Origin: Prunus persica
Taxonomy: Eukaryota > Streptophyta > Magnoliopsida > Rosales > Rosaceae
Assembly: GCF_000346465.2 (NCBI RefSeq)
Contig: NC_034015.1
Span: 13,172,193 to 13,236,192 of the forward strand
DNA length: 64,000 bases
Direction of reading: 5' to 3'
The notes beneath the pieces are model-generated. The model saw only the letters and a list, made by a program, of their open reading frames with translations. It was not told the origin of the DNA and did no database searches. Shown here one piece after another: positions 60,981-64,000 of the stretch. Both the position numbers and the translations under genes were made by a program. Every line of letters begins with the position of its first letter. Position 1 is the stretch's first letter.

Positions 60981-62050
60981 ACTATTGTTCTAGTAATTTT
61001 CCCCTTGTCTAGACTGGAGTTTGAATTTTGCAATTCGGTTAAGTCATTTGCTTTGTATTTGGAGTTAAACAAGTGCAGTTTATATTAAGATATATGAATT
61101 TTGGGATAATTTTGGTCTCTTGGTTTATATTTGCCTTGTTATCTGGTTTCCAAATGCTGCTTGAATTTTCCTTTCGGTCGAGCTTTGTGTGATGTGAATG
61201 CAGCTAGGTTTTTTCTTTTCCTTTGCTTTGTCAAGCCTCTGGCCAGTTTCATTTTTTTAGCCGTGGCATTGTTAAATTTCCAATGTCAATAACCTACCTA
61301 ATTGAAAAGGAAATGTCAAGTCTTTATTCGGTCGTGTGTAAGACTTGGGATGTTCGATGGTTTAGATGTAGCGAAAATTACATTTCCCTTTTGGTTTATG
61401 TCGATGCCCGAAAGAGAACTGAAGGAAATGTTTTCTCTTTGGTGGTCGTCATTAAGTGGTATTATAATCCATTTGCTCAATTTGAATGTCCGATGAAGAG
61501 CTGGTTTCTTACTAGTTCCAACTGCTCCTAACATCTGAGACTCACCCGTTTTTCCCTTCGCTACTCAGCCCTTTCTTTTTACCCGTGTAAGTTGTATTTG
61601 AGTTCTCCTGGTGCCTCAATCCTTACCTATTCCATTTTGTTATGTTTTATCGTCAAATTCGAGTACACTTTTTTTTCTTTGTTACATGTTCTGCATGCTC
61701 TATTAGAATCTTAAACCTTTGCAAATGGATGGGCCTCAAAATACCAAGAAGGAAAAGCACAGGCCCTTCCAAGATATTTAAAAAACTCGACGCTATATTG
61801 TTAATAGAATAATAGAGGATGCGTATATTAATATTGGTAGAATGCATGTTACACGGAATAGTTTAATATCATGGAGGAAACTTAGGAAATGGAATCATGG
61901 TGGGATAACATGATTATACACGTGATTGTATTACGTTACTACACTATAATTATACATGGTTATAATACACGTGATTGTATTACGGTACCACACTATAATT
62001 ATGAAACGAATGAATAGTTTAATATCATGATGGAAACAGACAGATGGATA
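60981..62050. other. 3'-UTR and spacer, with short repeats
   Basis: Probable 3'-UTR of ubiquitin-eL40 to about 61250. At 61856-62037, GAATAGTTTAATATCATG occurs at both ends, and ACACGTGATTGTATTACG occurs twice about 49 bp apart between them. No gene seen. Confidence 0.5.
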
Positions 62051-62311
62051 TCAGTTTCGTATTGTGATTTTCTGAATCAGAGACTTGGTATCTATTCCTT
62101 TACCATAGAAATTTTCAAGGAATTCTTGGGGCGTGAAGTCTCGATAAATTGGCGGGTTGTGAGGTGAGACAAGCTCTGGAAGAGGGCCACAGTAACCATC
62201 TTCCCTCCATTTGGCTAGGTTGAAAAATATCACAATTGAAATCCGAGATTCCTTCCTGGAGTTGGCCAGCACTCTGTGCTGCACACTTTTGTACCCCCCA
62301 TTTGAGATTAT
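62051..62311 (-). CDS. Last exon of a 2-oxoglutarate/Fe(II) dioxygenase gene (partial)
   Basis: A minus-strand exon of 86 codons plus stop, starting after a CTGCAG acceptor at 62312-62317 in phase 0. It reads IISNGGYKSVQHRVLANSRK, then ESRISIVIFFNLAKW, YCGPLPELVSP, NPPIYRDFTPQEFLENFYGKG and a short tail. The His of HRVLAN (third iron ligand) and RIS (2-oxoglutarate binding RxS) are present. The pattern matches the plant 1-aminocyclopropane-1-carboxylate-oxidase-homologue group. The HxD motif would be in an upstream exon, which is not in the window; an LTR element begins only 69 bp into the intron. It could be an intact gene or a stranded exon. Confidence 0.85.
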   Translation of the reverse strand: MISNGGYKSVQHRVLANSRKESRISIVIFFNLAKWREDGYCGPLPELVSPHNPPIYRDFTPQEFLENFYGKGIDTKSLIQKITIRN

Positions 62312-62379
62312 CTGCAGCCTCACCACAAACACAGAGTCTTATTTAGACCCAACCAAACTTTGACAAAATTAATTGGAAG

Positions 62380-62847
62380 TGTTATAAAATAATCTGGAAT
62401 ATGTGCGAATATTGAGCTGCACGTAAAGTAGATGAGACACAGTATTTAACGAGATTCGGCTATGCCTTCGTCCCCGGAGAGCAGCAGTAGTAACTTTTCC
62501 ACTATGTAAAATAATAGGGCTACAACTTTAGAGTTTACAATATGTAAGGCTCACTAAATTTTCTCTCTGCTCACTCACCCTATTTCTTCCTTCTCTTCCT
62601 CTTCTCTGCCTGACTCTCTTTCCTCTTCTCTTTCCTCCTTTCCCTTTCTTCTTCTCTTTCCTCCTCTCTTTCCTCCTTTCTCTTTCTTTCTTTCCGTTTC
62701 TCTCTTTCTCTTCTATCTTCTCTCCATTGGAGGTGCAAAGGCACAATCATGTAATATTTATAGGCAAGGAAATGTGATGCCCGTGAATGTGCAATAACTT
62801 CATGCACCAAATAGTAAGTGGGCTCCACTACTTTATACTTTACAACA
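62380..62847 (-). repeat. 3' LTR, 468 bp
   Basis: Bounded by TG and CA in both views with inverted ends (TGTT and AACA). A CT-rich block at 62580-62720 lies inside; open frames across it are low-complexity only. Confidence 0.72.
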
Positions 62848-63744
62848 CTCCCCCTTGGAGACCACAAATAATATGTCAGTTGTGAATTCTGCAGAAGCTA
62901 TAATGTGTTGCAATCACATTATAATCAGTGTACTCACTGAGGTAATTTATGCATATTAATATTGAGTACAAATTTTGTGCTTCAAGCACATGTCCTTTAG
63001 GGACTTGCTTTATGCAATGTCAATCATCTCAACGGATTTTGTTTAAAAAGGGGATTAAACTTTATGACACATTATATAGCTTTTACCCAGCTATTTATAT
63101 ATCTTTAGGAAATCGCTTCTGGCGATATGCTCCTTGCATTTAATAACCCTTAAAGATAATATGTTGGTCTCCGTAATTGTGTAATAAGGGGGGGCACAAT
63201 TGAATCTGTAAATATGGAGAAAACCCAACATTCCTTGTTTCTGCCAGAAACATTGTGGCATACAAAGTAGGTATATTCCCTTTTATTCCAAACACCCAAG
63301 TATAAATTTCAGTATTAACAAATTTTGGGGTTCGTATTGTGGGTTTGTTCTTTCACGTTCATTCTTATCTATAATGGAATTACCTCGTTCCATTTTGGCC
63401 AATAATATTGTCGACATTTAATAATTGAACGTGGTTCCGATCAACACAGCCCATTGATGATTTGAGTAGCTACTCCAAAACCAAAAATTGTCATTCATCA
63501 ATTCATGATCTCACCATTCTCATTTGCATGCGCATACATCAATTATAAGCATTTCTTTGCTTTTGGGTACCCAAGCCACTTCAGAGGGCTTTTATTATGT
63601 GAGAATGTGGATTATAACCTCCAATGGAGCGTTATTTTATAGTAGGGCGTGGATAATCTCCATTTAGGGAGTTGGAACATTTAGAACCCATATATCTGTC
63701 ATGCTGCAGGCATGCCACAGATTAATACATACATGTCAATTAAT

Positions 63745-63784
63745 TTATGGGACTTTAACCCATATTATGGGACTTTAACCCATA
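63745..63784. repeat. Two perfect copies of a 20-bp unit inside the retrotransposon
   Basis: TTATGGGACTTTAACCCATA occurs twice back to back. Related words recur downstream (GGGACTTCAATCCATAT, then TATGGGACTTTAATCTGT), and GCTACGCATTAGGCGTGCA-like words occur twice, so a longer degenerate array is likely. Confidence 0.85.
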
Positions 63785-64000
63785 TAATTTGCTACGCATT
63801 AGGCGTGCATAATATCAATATTGACATGTCAAAGGATTGTCCTTTCGGGACTTCAATCCATATCATTTGCTACGCAACAGGCGTGCACCCATATTGATCA
63901 CTGCTATACCCATATTCTGTTCTTATGGGACTTTAATCTGTGCAGTGTATTATCAATGTATCCAACTTGCAATCTGTAAAATTTGCGTTAATAATTCATG

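Larger units (their letters stand above)
62380..64000 (-). mobile_element. LTR retrotransposon, 3' LTR and part of the internal region, runs off the right edge
   Basis: The minus-strand 3' LTR spans 62847 to 62380 (468 bp), starting TGTTGTAAAG and ending ATAACA. Directly before it is the polypurine tract AAGGGGGAG (62848-62856). The LTR contains the word GATTCGGCTATGCC followed by CCCCGG, seen in many plant LTRs. The internal part to base 64000 is non-coding, AT-rich and contains short repeats. No gag or pol seen, so superfamily is open. The flank GGAAG (62375-62379) would be one half of a 5-bp target duplication. Confidence 0.75.

Noticed and set aside
62528..62867. Glu/Lys/Arg-rich frames on the minus strand
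   Set aside because: They come from a CT-rich block inside an LTR.

Overview
This is nuclear DNA of a dicot plant. The genes have GT-AG introns and plant protein families, the spacers are AT-rich, and plant transposons (LINE, copia-type LTR, CACTA, Helitron, PIF/Harbinger, SINEs, foldback MITEs) lie between and inside them. Gene sequence and compactness suggest a rosid, possibly Rosaceae (Prunus-like), but that is an impression and not proven by the window.

Layout. 1-1.8 kb: broken LINE (minus). 3.8-5.4 kb: LWD1/TTG1-family WD40 gene (+). 5.8-7.0 kb: foldback MITE and a short Helitron. 7.6-10.8 kb: VPS55-like gene (+). 12-13.1 kb: SINE and a second Helitron relative. 15.1-16.5 kb: NAC transcription factor (-). 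17.8-19.9 kb: decayed CACTA element. 20-23.2 kb: SINEs, a direct duplication and a MITE. 25.4-27.8 kb: a region with site II, TATA and telo-box promoter motifs followed by two near-identical C/D-box snoRNA candidates. 28.2-28.9 kb: S40 senescence-regulator gene (-). 30.4-34.9 kb: sorting nexin 1 (+). 35.9-37.4 kb: gene for a predicted plastid protein of unknown function, with a tRNA-Asn in intron 1 and a truncated copia element in intron 2. 38.4-44.0 kb: large GMC oxidoreductase / alpha-beta hydrolase / membrane-tail fusion (+). 44.1-48.3 kb: complete PIF/Harbinger transposon with TTA target duplication, intact transposase and Myb-like ORF. 49.1-51.3 kb: ORANGE-family gene (+). 52.3 kb: tRNA-Leu(UAG). 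52.5-55.0 kb: ABHD11-like hydrolase (+). 56.7-58.4 kb: ribosomal protein S14/uS11 (+). 59.4-61.0 kb: ubiquitin-ribosomal protein eL40 fusion (+). 62.05-62.31 kb: last exon of a 2-oxoglutarate dioxygenase (-), with an LTR retrotransposon entering its intron and running off the right edge.

The genes do not form one pathway. Small functional themes recur: endosome/retromer trafficking (VPS55, SNX1), plastid biology (the unknown plastid protein, ORANGE-like) and translation (uS11, eL40, two tRNAs, snoRNAs). The coding models were assembled by hand from splice signals and reading frame. Each exon sum is a multiple of three, and three proteins have exactly the family length (SNX1 402 aa, uS11 150 aa, Ub-eL40 128 aa). 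The most interesting items are the paired snoRNA candidates, the GMC-hydrolase fusion with a Cys in the nucleophile elbow, and the structurally complete Harbinger element.
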